Assembly (NCBI GenBank): GCA_016169945.1
Contig: JADLSH010000373.1
Location: 1,736,001 to 1,800,000 of the forward strand
DNA: 64,000 nt
From: Trachythela sp. YZ-2020
Lineage: Eukaryota > Cnidaria > Anthozoa > Malacalcyonacea > Clavulariidae
Direction of reading: 5' to 3'
The notes beneath the pieces are model-generated. The model ran no database searches. It worked only from the letters and a program-made list of their open reading frames with translations, and was not told the origin of the DNA. Made by a program: the position numbers and the translations under genes. Positions 43,931 to 55,478 of the stretch are shown piece by piece; position 1 is the first letter of the stretch; each line of letters begins with the position of its first letter.

Positions 43931-44685
43931 ATTCCAAGATTTGCTCTGATTCGCACACCGTTTTTTTTTTATTTCTGCATAAAAACTAATTTAATTATTA
44001 ACCCTGTTGCAGGTACTTTATTTAAAACGAATGTCCTTGATATAAAATGAATGACTATAGTTTCTGTAAGGTCACTAATATAAAGAGTAAAGTCAGACTA
44101 ATATAAATTTATTATAGACTATAATTGCATGTTTTGACAACAATTGGAGGGCGATGAAGGAATAATATTACGTGCATTTAATACAATGAGATGCAGCCCA
44201 TATTATATTCTAATCTGTATTTATTTTATTAACTCTTTCTTCACGCTAGCGTTGAATGTCAACCGCCAAAGGATGATGAAAAACGGACGAAAATACCACC
44301 AATCGATTCAGCAAACACACCTGTTCTTGGCTAATGCCAAACAAATCGCTAAACACAGTGTTTTACATATCTCTGTGAGTTTTAACACCTTTGTAATATG
44401 ATATTTATTATTATCGTAAACTTTTTTTTATATTCAGTACCTTTGGTCGATTATAACTTCTGTTTTAAAAACCGTGTGATCTTTGCTAATACACCGTTTT
44501 ATAGAGCTTTAATAACAGTACAATGCTGACCAACTTGCAAAGAAACACAATAAAAATTGACAAAGTTACGGCGAAATTTGAAATGTAGCGTACGGGTCAA
44601 ACCGGAATTTCAGACAAAAACAACCGGAAAAGGCCCAAACACAAGCAAAGACTGTTGCTATGGTTTTTCAAGTGGCCGGAATTAA
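43931..44685. other. non-coding, no gene seen
   Basis: AT-rich DNA up to the inferred left terminus of the P element. The 85-codon plus-strand frame at 44144 has no recognisable motif. Confidence 0.35.
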
Positions 44686-44689
44686 TTCC

Positions 44690-47600
44690 CCAGGGTACAA
44701 TACCCTATATAAGATTTTTTGTCAGGACTGAAGCACAGAATAGAAATACACAGAAGGCTCACTCCAGCACTTTTGTGAAGTCAATTTTCTACTGCGCATG
44801 CCCGATCTGGCAGCAAGTAAAAGTAAACAAATTTATTATAAATAGTATTATGAACTACGCGTTTTTTTCACGTTTTTTTGCTATTTACGAAAAACCACCG
44901 ATTGGAAAATCCATTTTCCGACAAATATTTGCAGAAAGAAGGTAAGCACAAGTTATTGTTAAGTTACGATTAAACGATATGATTATTTAGCGAAAATTTT
45001 GAGACGAATGTAATAGCTTGTTAGCAGCAGTCCAACAAACTATCTTTTGACAATCATCTTGGCGCTTATTTTTCAGTACAATTGATATTATTTTTGCACT
45101 TGTTTTGTAATTTAAAAAAAAATCTTGATTGTAGGCTCTAATTTATAAATTTTAAGCTATTTTGAGATAAGTTGCCTAACTCTCAATGTTATATATTTAC
45201 ATAAAGCATGGTTTGTATTTTATTAACTGTGCATAAAGGGACGTATAAAAATGTGATTGTCGATTCTATTTCCTTTTAATATTTTACTTCTGTTTAGAGC
45301 TTTGTTGCCTCAATTGGAATCAGTTATCATCTATCTTATCGTAATTGTTTGAGGAATATTTGCAACTCAGAGGATAATTCAACAACCCATGCAAGAATTA
45401 ACATAAACAATTTGATGTGTTACATGGAATTTTACACTAAAATGGTTATTTTGTGGAACTTTATAATCAAATAAACACGGAAATCGATGGACCAATACAA
45501 CAAAATTACCTAAAATGTACGGGCCAAAAAATGACAGGCTTTGGAAATGTTTACAGGCTATAAATATGACAGGCTATGTGAAATGTTCTTTCTGTTTAAA
45601 CTTTTTTTAAATTAATGTAGACACAAGGGAAAATCAACAGCAAAATGCCTTTATTGAAGTCCTAACACAATAAAGTTACATAATATAAATATCTTTTCAA
45701 GACATTTAAAATTAAATTTTGGGTAAATTAAAAAGTTTAAATTCTGACTGTCTTCATAGGTCTTCACGTCTAGACATAGCTACAAAACTCATGTCCAGAC
45801 AAACTGGCCATAACAACTGCGCATATACACGAGGTGACATTTCGAAGATTCAGTTGCATATCTTTCACTCTGTATTCAGTTGTAACATTGTAAATGGCTG
45901 CAAAAAGTCAAAATTCGTCAAAAGGTAAAGATAAGGGTGGATCTCGCACATTTTGCTCTGCGGTTAATTGTACAAACAGCAAACATAGCCACCCAGAGCT
46001 GAGTTTTTTTCGTTTTCCATCGGATTCAAAGAGGTAGGTAAAATTTATTCAATCAATTTAACCACCAATATGAAAAAATGCTATGAGGCAGGCAATATAT
46101 AATCAGCTGTATGCCAGTATGAATTTGCAACTTGCCAATAATTGCATTATAATCCTTGCATACTTCACGATGTTAGTATTTAAAAAGTAAAATTGTCAAA
46201 TTAACAGATCAAAGGAATGGGTGGTGCTTTCAAGACGCCGTGACCTCCTCAATAAGAGTGCAGAGTACTTGTACAATAACTGCAAGCTGTGTGCCAATCA
46301 TTTTGAGACCTGCATGTTTTCAAATGAGGCAAGAAGTCGCTTGAAGTCTGGAGCAAAACCAACTTTATTCAACATACCCAATGCACCTCCTACAGTTGGA
46401 CAAAAAAGAAGGCTTTTGAAAAAGGAGTCAGGGCCTCCAACTTATGGTAACTAGTATGCCAAATAACTATTCAACTCTGAAAAAGAATATATAATTGCAA
46501 AAACAAAAAAGCTGAGAATAATCATTTGCAATTTTAGGAAAGAGAACAAGGAAAGAAAGGGATGATGCTAGTGAGGGTATGCAAAACAAATAACAAATAA
46601 GTCATTTGAGGAATGCACGTCTAATGAAACTTAAATAATTTTATTATAAAACCTGTGATGAGGTTGAGTGGAAGTTTTCAAGGGATGTTTGCTGTGATAG
46701 CATGTTTATAACAACATTCTCTACGTTCTCATGTTTATATCAAATTCATTTTCTATACAGATAACACAAGTGAGAACCAAAAGGAAATGCCTATATACTA
46801 AATAATGAAAATGAAAAAGATATGGAAAGTAAGATATTAAAAATCTGAGGTATTGCATGGAAGAGGAGTCTGTGATAATAAAAAACAAATTATGGAATAT
46901 AATTAATGCATGCTTATGATACATACCAAATTCCACAAATTGATTAAAGGTTTCAGAGGAATCTTCAGTGATTCCTTTTCACTACCCTCACTTACCACCA
47001 TCAAATTATTATATTTTTATTAAGATGACATGGAACCTTTACACAACACATGTTCAGAACAGGGAAGTGAAAGTCATGCCACCTCCATACTTGCCAGCAG
47101 TTCCTCCACAAGTACCAGTACACCATCTCAGCAGGCTAGTAGTAATCTTCTCAACACCCCTAAGAAGAAAAAGCAAAGAAAAATTATTAAAAATCAAAGA
47201 CAAACAATAAAAAGACTAAAGGCAGCATTGTCAAAGAAGAGAACATCTTCCAAGAAAATAAATAAAGCACAAGTTTTGGAAGAAGCCTTGGCAAAACTCC
47301 CAAAAAACTTGGCAAATTTAATTGAAATGCAGGTTAAATTACACACCAAATCCAAAAAAGGAAGACGATTCTCCCCTCAGCTAAAGTCGTTAGCTATTTC
47401 TATATATCATGCAAGTGGCAAAGCCTATAGAATGTTGTCCAAACTGTTCATTTTACCTTCCAAAGCTTCACTAAAACGCTACATTTCCAAACTACCAGCA
47501 ACACCAGGGTTTACTCAAGGCACATTAAATATAATCAAGAGCAAGGTTGCACACATGAATGCAAATGAAAAAATCTGTTCTTTGTGCATGGATGAGATGT

Positions 47601-49620
47601 CCCTTAAAACCCATCTCTATTACGATATACCTACCGACAAAATTATTGGATTAGAAGATTTTGGTGGTGGTTATCGTACTAACAAAGTAGCAACATCAGC
47701 ACTTGTCTTTCTGATTCGAAGTATCACTGGCAATTGGAAGCAGCCATTGGGTTATGTTCTTGTCAATGAATCTTGCTCTGCAGATGAAATAGAAAGGATG
47801 ATGGAGGCAATTGACAAGTTAGAGAACATTGGTCTCAAAATTCTCGTGGTAATGTCAGATATGGGATCAAATTTCCAATGCTTGGCCAGGCATCTTGGTA
47901 TCTCTCGTATTTTGTCATGTTTGATCCGCCACATTTACTGAAATGTGTTAGAAACAATCTCCTAAAGTATTCTTTTCACTTTAATTCCTTCACTGCAACT
48001 TGGCAAGACATTGAAAGTTTCTATGAAAAGGACAAACTGCAACCTATACGAGCTGCCCCAAAGCTGACAGAGAAGCATATCCACCCCAACAATTTTTGTA
48101 AGATGAAGGTAAAATTAGCCACCCAAGTTTTTAGCAACACTGTAGCAGCTGGCATATGCACACATGTAAGTTTGGGTTGTTTACCACAATCTGCAGCGGG
48201 AACTGCGGAGGTACTTTCACGCTTTGACAACCTCTTTGACTGCGTCGACAGTTCAACATTGAACTCTCCTAAAGTGTTTCGATGTGCCCTTCGCGATGGA
48301 TCTACACATGTTGGCTTTCTAAATGACAGCATTGATATATTGAAGGGTTTGAAGGTCTTGAATGCTGGCAAAGATGTCACAGGAAGAATCAAGTGCTTAA
48401 AGGGTTGGTTAGTTACCATGAATGCCATCCTTTCCATTTGGGAACACCTGAAGGTTAATCACGCATTTCAGTTTCTCCTGACAAGAAGGTTGAATACTGA
48501 TCCCATTGAGAATTTCTTTGGTTCAATACGGCAGCAAGGAGGGAACAGCGATAACCCGACCCCTGTTCAATTCACACGAGCATTTCGAAAATTATTCTTC
48601 AGCTCCTTTCTCAATTCTTCGTCTGGTAACTGTGATGATGATTTGGATAACCTGCTTGCACAGTGTACAGATAAGAAGGGTAAACTTGCTGAAGTTCCAG
48701 TCCTTGTGGTTTTACCTCCTCAACCAAACACGTTGGCTATTGGATCCACGGATTATAGAGATAAGGATGTAACAGACAATATGGTGAAGGATAATGCTAT
48801 TGCTTATGTTTCTGGGTACTTGACAAAAAGGTGTTTATCACAGCATAATTGTGAAGTCTGCAAAGCTGCTCTGGTTTCAAATGATTTGGATGACAATCGA
48901 AAGCTCCTCTGCTATTTTAAAGCATACAAGACAGGAAATGATGTTTTTGGTGGGCTGAATGCACCCTCATTGGCATATTTTGAGTACATTAAGCAGCTGG
49001 AAAATGTGTTCTGCTCAAGTTTTTCAATGTACACCAAGAGCTCTGTTGGCAAACATATCCTGGAGAAACTCAAAGCTGTCCCTCTGCCCTTCCAAACTTG
49101 TCCTGATTTCCCACTGGAATATTTGCAAAAACTATACTTAAGGATGCGAATTTTATATTCTCTTAAGTTTGCTAATCGAGATTTTGCTTCATGCAAACGA
49201 AAGGACAGAAAATACATTAAAATATCCCATTTATAAAATATAAATAGGCCTATTTACTGCGTAGTCAGGCTAAAGAAATCTCAGTTGAAAGACATATTGC
49301 ATTATAGCAAAATATTTACTTTTATGAGATTAAATCATAATGCATATATTCACAAACCTTTATTTTATTCTCAGAAGCAATATTTTGACATATCATTCAT
49401 CGTTTTGATGAAAAATAACCCATTTGTTCAACGAAATGCAAAAATCCTCATATAAATCCCTATCAGGAAACCTTGCTTTTACTTGCTGCAAACGAATCGG
49501 GTGAGCGATTTCCGGTGTGCGAATTGGCTTCAAAAACATCAAAGGTCGGACGCGAGTGAGCCTACTGCTATTTTCTATACTGTGACTGAAGCGCGTGGGC
49601 AAACCATATATAGTCAAACT
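44690..49620. mobile_element. P-element-type DNA transposon, nearly full length
   Basis: A THAP plus P transposase gene (45894-49236) lies between degenerate inverted ends. The left region (about 44700-44835) and the reversed right region (about 49470-49615) share in order CTATATA, CAGTATAGAAA-like, AGGCTCACTC, GAAGYCAATT, CCGAT and GCAGCAAGTAAAAG. P elements have terminal repeats and 8 bp target duplications. I could not fix the exact tips or a duplication, so the limits are approximate. Confidence 0.6.
45894..49236 (+). pseudogene. P-element (THAP9-like) transposase, spliced, one main frame break
   Basis: Exon 1 (45894-46033) begins MAAKSQNSSKGKDKGG and the THAP finger (FCSAVNCTNSKHSHPELSFF, RFPSDSKR). 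Exon 2 (46208-46446) completes it (EWVVLSRRRDLL, CKLCANHFETCMF). Short exons follow (46538-46576, about 46760). From about 47023 a long exon reads a basic, serine-rich linker and leucine-rich segment, then the RNase H-like core: CMDEMSLKTHLYYDIPTDKI, VMSDMGSNFQCLARHLG, FVMFDPPHLLKCVRNNLLKY, LNTDPIENFFGSIRQQGGNS. It ends SLKFANRDFASCKRKDRKYI. The frame changes once near 47900, between the SDMGSN and DPPHLLK motifs, with a few residues apparently missing. Otherwise open over about 730 codons. P transposases use GTP and cut DNA at P ends. This copy needs one repair to be read through, so it is either recently dead or carries a local sequence error. Confidence 0.85.
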
Positions 49621-50447
49621 ACGGCAAGCGCACGCATGCTGGAAAATTCCCAATAAATAAAAAAAATTCAAAATAAATATTTCTATTCGCCGTATCGCAG
49701 CCAAGTTTTACCAAATAAAGACACAGATAAAAAGCTAAATTTCGACCATTAGAAGTCTGTGGATATAATAAACATATGAAAAGATATTAAAGATTGTTTG
49801 AGTTGAACTGAAGTATGACTGGAGGTATGTTTGGGATTAAACTTTTAGTATTTTTGATTCTGTAATGTTTAGTTGGCAAAATAGCCCACTGTTAAAAAGC
49901 TTATTTTGTAAGGATTCCAATGGTGTTAATTTCATTGCCAGGGGGTAAATATTTTGCAAAGGAGATCGTACTCAAAGTGCTCTTGTGACAACTTGCGACA
50001 ACATAATTAAAATGCGACCGACCAAAAAGAGTTAAATATAATACACTATACAGTAAAATAAAATTCTAATTCAGTCTCGTACAAAGAAGCAAATATGATG
50101 AACCCTCTTAAATTTTAAATAAAACAAATCATACAAAAATCTATCTTTATCAGTATAGTAAAAATATACAGTAAGATACTTGTATTTAATTACAATATTT
50201 ACAATCTATTGCAATCTTAGCGCATTCGCGAGTTCATTTAAAATCGGCAAAAGTCCTAATCGGCCATAATCGTTCTTTGTTATAACAATGACATAATGTC
50301 ATTTTTAGGCCAGCGAAATAACTTCTTCCCAAGTTTCAGTAATCCTAGTTGGTGACGTGGTAAGTTGTTTAAGGTTTAACTCGGATGCAAAATGAACCAA
50401 TGCCTTGTTTTCGGGGCATTTCTGTAGTAAGTTGCAATTTAAATCTC
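49621..50447. other. non-coding, no gene seen
   Basis: AT-rich DNA to the right of the P element. No recognisable coding or structured repeat. Confidence 0.35.
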
Positions 50448-50730
50448 CTAAAACTGTGTGGGTTTGTTAAATGTAAGAGCGTTAATAAAACTAGGTTTCA
50501 ACAGATCTTCGAAGCAAGATACTGGACAATCTGGCGGTCTATATGTCACACAAATCACGAATGATCTTATCTTCTTGTGTTGTATTTGTAACCAGAACTG
50601 ATGGAACCCTGAAGTGGAAGTACTCGATAAATCTTTTAAAACTTTTGCCTTTAATGGAGCCCGAATGTAAACACCAACTCCCCCTCCACGCGTTCCCAGT
50701 CTGTCCTGTCTCAATAATTATACCACCTTA
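50448..50730 (-). pseudogene. LINE APE-type endonuclease fragment
   Basis: The minus-strand frame DRLGTRGGGVGVYIRAPLKA, FHQFWLQIQHKKIRSFVICV, TYRPPDCPVSCFEDLL is the mid part of the AP-endonuclease domain of CR1/L2-type LINEs (RxGGGVGVYI and VxYRPP motifs). About 90 codons; neither catalytic ends nor RT follow. An isolated fragment. Confidence 0.75.
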
Positions 50731-50754
50731 AATACCACTCTCAACTGCACTCAA

Positions 50755-50900
50755 CTGCACTGTGCAGCTCAGTTGGCAGAATGCCACACTGGAATGGCAA
50801 ACCCGCAGGTTCGATTCCGGCCTATAGGTGCATTTTTTGCTTATGCTACTTGTTAGGTGTAAAAAAGATATATATCATACTCGCTTGGAATTTCCGTCTA
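50755..50900 (+). mobile_element. tRNA-derived SINE copy 1
   Basis: tRNA-like head with an A box (CAGCTCAGTTGGCAGAATG) and a B box (GGTTCGATTCC), followed by the shared tail beginning GTGCATTTTTTGCTTATGCT and TTGTTAGGTGTAAAAAAGA. The anticodon arm is degenerate. The tail matches the copies at 51.8 and 52.7 kb. Confidence 0.75.
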
Positions 50901-51564
50901 CATACATTTTCAACGTTCGATATTCAGCCTTAGATACCACCTACATACCACCTGCATACCACCTGTATATTAATGTTGTAATATCTATCTTGCACATGCG
51001 GTGCCAGTGTAGATAGAGTCTTTTATACGAAGATTCTGCAGTTGAGTAGGATCAATCTATCTGAAAAATACAATAAGAACTTCGATGTTTCAAGCGAAGG
51101 GCTTTGGCCTGGAAGTTAGTAGCCAATTAGTTAGTTGGGCGCAATTGCATTCTTAAGATCATCGTTTGCAAGTTCATCATGAGGGACATTCTCAAACTGA
51201 TTCTTAAGATCCTCGTTTGCAGGTTTATCATGAGGGAGATTCTCAAACTGTAAAGAAGAGAGCACTATATACTACTTTTACTGTATATAGCACTTACTTT
51301 CACTCCCCTTTATTCGTCAGAGGCAAAAAGAGAATGTTCGAAGTAACCTGGATATATGGAATAGGACATGTTATCTTTTAGAATTTACAGCTATCCAGCT
51401 CTACAGTAGGTCATGTTCTTTACATTTTATAATGATTTGGGGCCTGTAATTTCATGTTTGACATGTCATGTTGTGGTACCAATGGGCTGTAGGGCATGGT
51501 AGTTGTTCATAGTACAGCATTACCTCATCATTATGTAAGAAGACATCTTTCTCAATGATATCCA

Positions 51565-52675
51565 ATATTTTTGTAGACGAAAAGAAACACCGTCCATCTT
51601 AAACATGTTTCACAGAAATGACGAAGGTGAAAATTCCCAGTAAGAACTTGTCACATTTGTATGTTACTTATATAATAAATTGTTTTTTCATTTTCACTCA
51701 ATGGGACTTAAAGTTGAAGGTTGTTTGTTGATGGAATTACGAGTGATAAATATATACAATTTGTTCAAACCTTATACCGGGAACTGCTGCAAAAAATTGC
51801 AACTCTAAGGTTCTCCAGCAGGAATCTAACCTGCACCGCTGCAAGTTGCATTTTTGTAGCTCAGTCGTCAGAGCACTGCATCGGAATCGCAGGGACGCAG
51901 GTTCTATTCCTACTGGAGGACCATTAGAGTTGCATTCCTTTGCTGCTGCTGTTCTGGTTAGGTTTCAAAAAGCTGTATATATTTATCACTCATATTTCCA
52001 TCAACAAACAACCTTCAAGTTTAAGTCCTATCGAGTGAAACAACCTTAAATGGATAGCAGACGCAATTGACATGCAGAAACAAGCAGCCAAACTACCACC
52101 TGTATTTTGTTAATTGCCTTTTGTTCCATATTTAGTTCTTATGAAGGTAAGAGGACATTGCACGAGTTGGTTCCAACGTTCCAACAGCTACGTCTGATGA
52201 AATTGTAGTACAGGTGGAAATGTTGATGCTGCTGCACAACATTTATTAGGTGAGTTTCAACTGGTAGTCTGTGTTTCCATCTTTACAAATATGGGTGGAC
52301 CAAATTTAACCTGCCAATTGTGGTTATTGTCTCTTGTGGTCAGTTCTAGACAGACATGATGAAAAAGAATAGCCAGGCCTAAACCATTTTGGGAAGATAG
52401 AATATCAAATTATAACTAATGTTTGATATTGATTTGAGTGAAAAACGTTGATTAATTGTTTCCCTGGTCTAACATACATTTATACAGCATGTAACCCATT
52501 GAAAGCACAGCCTCAGGTATGGTTTGAAAATTCCTATGTCTACTACAATATTTACTTTCTAGGTTTGAATGATATTGGCAGTGATGGTGATGATGAGATA
52601 ATTGCAACAACAATTATTGAAGAACCTCCATTAGAAGCCAAAGACGATGAGACAATTCATAAGTCATTTCTAGAT
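51565..52675 (+). pseudogene. exons with a CUE/UBA-like motif, unknown protein, broken
   Basis: Three splice-bounded plus-strand pieces. Piece one, after TTTTTGTAG (51577), reads RRKETPSILNMFHRNDEGEN and ends before GTAAGA. Piece two (about 52132-52249) reads EGKRTLHELVPTF, VPTATSDEIV and, after a one-base shift, STGGNVDAAAQHLLG before GTGAGT. Piece three (52561-52675), after TTTCTAG, reads GLNDIGSDGDDEIIATTIIE, EPPLEAKDDETIHKSFLDG. The TSDEIV....TGGNVDAAAQHLL pattern resembles a ubiquitin-binding CUE/UBA three-helix domain. The parent protein is not recognised. The SINE inverted dimer lies in the first intron. The frame change suggests a pseudogene. Confidence 0.4.
51690..52045. repeat. inverted dimer of the SINE
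   Basis: Right half (about 51845-52045, +): tRNA-like head (TAGCTCAGTCGTCAGAGCAC, GGTTCTATTCC), the tail GAGTTGCATTCCTTTGCTGC and flanking CCATCAACAAACAACC. Left half (about 51690-51840, reversed): the same B-box end, the tail GAGTTGCAATTTTTTGCAGC and the same flank. The mirror continues past the SINE into GACTTAAAGTTGAAGG / CCTTCAAGTTTAAGTC and TCACTCAATGGG / TCGATAGG..TGA, so flanking DNA was duplicated in inverse too. The left half lacks the front of the tRNA head. Confidence 0.75.
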
Positions 52676-52689
52676 GGAAAATTATTGAG

Positions 52690-52830
52690 TGTGAATTATA
52701 TACATTTATTAGACCTAACCAGGAACAGCTGCGAAAAATGCAACTATAGGTCCCTGGCAGGAATCGAACCTGCGACCCTGCGATTCCGGTGCAGCGCTCT
52801 AACCAACTGAGCTACAGAGTCTAGTTGTCG
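52690..52830 (-). mobile_element. tRNA-derived SINE copy, best-preserved head
   Basis: The minus-strand head 52822-52745 folds as a tRNA: acceptor GACTCTG with CAGGGAC (one mismatch), D arm GCTCAGTTGGTTAGAGC, T arm GCAGGTTCGATTCCTGC. The anticodon loop has C instead of T before the anticodon position and no CCA-ready 3' end; instead GTTGCATTTTTCGCAGCTGT and CCTGGTTAGGTCTAATAAAT follow, the SINE tail. So it is a SINE, not a tRNA gene. Confidence 0.8.
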
Positions 52831-52876
52831 AGTTCTAACCACAAGTTCATGTATATATACTAGGGTACTGCCATGT

Positions 52877-53035
52877 TAAGTTGTGGGTAAATATCTAGAT
52901 TTTGTTGGCATCTCACTCGATTAAATTTAAAGGTTGGGAAATATCTAGATTTTGTTTGGCATCTCACTCGATTGAATAATATTTAAAACCCTTCAATTAT
53001 TATTCAATCAAGTGAGATGCCAACAAAATCTAGAT
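52877..53035. repeat. foldback with AAATATCTAGATTTTGTTGG arms
   Basis: TAAATATCTAGATTTTGTTG + GCATCTCACTCGATT occurs twice in direct order (52888, 52939). The second is followed by its inverse (AATCAAGTGAGATGCCAACA, 53005), around ATTATTCAAT. A small duplicated hairpin. Confidence 0.7.
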
Positions 53036-53325
53036 GTCTAGCAACTAGCATTAGAATGACTGAAATAGTGTAGTATGGTGCAAAGATGTGCATTGCACCT
53101 TAATAGGTTAACCAAAAGATGCTAATATTCTAAACTTTGCAAATTTGGGTATCTAAACTACATAGTACAGTTGCCAAAAGATAACCACAAGTACACGTTG
53201 GCGTCAATAACACACATTGGCAACAATAACACACACCAGCATTATCCTGGTAAATACACATGAATTTGTGGTTAGCCCTTGGCAACTGGAATAAACAGCA
53301 TTGCACAGGAATTGCAGAGCACAGA
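53036..53325 (-). repeat. interspersed repeat C, copy 2
   Basis: Reverse of 29070-29360. Adjacent to the foldback and SINE at 52.7-53.0 kb, which suggests that repeat C plus SINE-like head is one larger unit. It contains a duplication TAACACACATTGGCAACAA / TAACACACACC not present in copy 1. Confidence 0.7.
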
Positions 53326-54040
53326 ATTTTCTTATACTGTTTGCAGTTTACATGTTGTTTGTTTCTCAAACCCCCTGCCTTGGGACAATTTGTCTTTTGT
53401 TGTGGCATAGTGGTTTGGTAGAAAATTCCCTGTTGGGATATATAATATAATGAATTACTAATTTGTAAATATGGCAACAACATTTGGGGATTATGTGTTT
53501 CAGACTTAGGTTGTATAAGGCATATATTTCATGGCCTACCTGGGACTGAGTAATTTATGTTTTGTTTAGATACATTTCAATCTTGAAAGATCTCTGTATA
53601 ATCATTTCTGTGGGTTACAATGGTGAAACTTGTTCACAAAATAATAATGATTTCATGTTCATTGGAAATTTTTTATGTTACATAAGTCAGCCCAGGTGTT
53701 TTGGCTCTTTCTCGATATATGAGCAGCCGAAATAGGCATTATTAGGGTTAGGTTGTGGGTTAAGATTAGGGTTAGTTGCTTTGACAAGCCACCCAATCTG
53801 AACAGTTTCATATAAAAACAGGTAAAATACTTCTATTAAATTACACTAAATACTATCTGCACTCTGTTATTCCAATTTTTATTACTGTTTTAACTTATCT
53901 TTAAAACTGATTTTGATGTTAAAGGTTGTATTTAAAGTAATGTTATTTGCCTACTGTGAATCACTATATAGCATCACAAAGACTTTACTTGATGTCAGTG
54001 CCATTTATTTATAAGGTTTATATAAAACAATTTCCAAAAT
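53326..54040. other. non-coding, with a telomere-like spot
   Basis: No gene. At 53741-53778 TTAGGGTTAGG and TTAAGATTAGGGTTAG form a degenerate run of the animal telomere repeat (three to four units). Confidence 0.4.
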
Positions 54041-54044
54041 ACTT

Positions 54045-54830
54045 ACTAACTGAGCGTGAGGTCTGTACAGTAAAATATCAAGCTGAGGTCTTGCTGTATT
54101 GACTGAGCGATAGCGAGGTCAATACAGCAAGACCAAGGCTTGATATTTTACTCTACAGACCGAACAGTCGAAGTTCGTAAGTTGTTTATTATATGGCATT
54201 TCAGACGACAAAAACAATTCATTTTGCCAAAAATTGGTCACACGAGGGCAAAGTACAAAGTCCGAAATTCAAAACCGGTCATTTTCAAATGTCAAAATAA
54301 TTTCAATGATACAAATTTGTCTTAGTTTTTTACAAATTTATTTAATCTTAGCTTAGTAAAACTACTCTACAGTACCATTTATAGAATAAAATATAAAATT
54401 AATAGAAAATATAGTGATATTGAGCTATCGGATCAATGACAAAAACAACTTTGCAAGTTCGAAAAAAAAAAAATTGACTATTTTAGTTAAAAACATCGTA
54501 AAATAGAGTTTTATGCCACTGAGAAAAATCGTATTTAAACACAAGTAAAACATACGATATTTCTATCATTTTTGCAGCCAATCAAAAACCTATTACTATT
54601 TGTGTACTATTTACATATTTTTTTTGAGTTTCTACATGAATTGTTGTTTGTTTATAATTTGTTTTGTAACATAAACAGAATATTACATGGTGGTTGTTTG
54701 GAAATATGGAATTTATTTCTCGTGTTGAAGAGAACATTGCTCACTCGTTCGCTACGTTCACTTGTAAGCAATATTCTCTTCAACACTCAAAAAAAAATTC
54801 CATATTTCCGCGCAACCATGTAATATTCTC
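54045..54830. repeat. composite foldback repeat B, copy 2 (inverted)
   Basis: Same two hairpins and joining sequence as 15984-16955 in reverse: GAGGTCTGTACAGTAAAATA with its inverse, TTTATTATATGGC, GAGTTTTATGCCACTGAGAA, CAAAAACCTATTACTATTTG, then GGAAATATGGAATTTATTTC with its inverse and GCGCAACCATGTAATATTC. No A/T-only tract here. Confidence 0.65.
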
Positions 54831-55478
54831 TATTTACTATGCAATTTGTAATGGAATTCCTAGAGATCAATTAAAATTGATGTTTTAATCTTTCTTTTGG
54901 TGTTAAGAAGCGATATTTAACGATATTTTGTCAAATATTTAACAAAATTTCAGTGACAACATACACAAAACATCACTGCCGATTTTTGCAATTAAAAAAT
55001 GTAAATAACAAAATAAATCTTACCTGTGAGTTCTTGAATATCATTCTGCACTTTGAGAGAAAAGATTTCTTCTTCATACAATAAATCGGAAAAATGCCAA
55101 CCATAAAATATTTCAATTTTCAAAGCGACGCTATCTCTTTAGAATTGTCTTTATAACGAAGGAATTTTCAGGGAAGTATTTGCGAAAGAGTAAGGAAGTT
55201 GCGGAAGTCAATTGTTTGTGCGTGGTGTGAGACGAGGTACTTTTCCAACTTGCAGCGAGCCAAATTTTACTGACCCAAAAACGGGTCAGTAACGCTGAGC
55301 TATATATAATATCAACATGCTTTGTTGATGATCCCTTCAACCAATCAGAGAACGTGAAAAGGAACATGTCAATCAAAGCGTCACACTAGCTCATCAAATT
55401 ACACATTTTTAAATAGACACCCGAAAGTCCAATTAACACCAGACACAAAGGCAAATAGCACACAAATTACAAATAAAT
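54831..55478. other. non-coding upstream of the RecQ relic
   Basis: No gene recognised. Near 55270-55290 TGACCCAAAAACGGGTCAG forms a small palindrome. Confidence 0.35.

Noticed and set aside
49393..49704. A 103-codon minus-strand gene after the P transposase
   Set aside because: It overlaps the inferred inverted end of the P element and has no recognisable motif.
52745..52822. A functional tRNA gene on the minus strand
   Set aside because: The cloverleaf is good, but the base before the anticodon is C, not T, the acceptor has a mismatch, and the same head with the same non-tRNA tail occurs at 50.76 and 51.85 kb, so it is a SINE.
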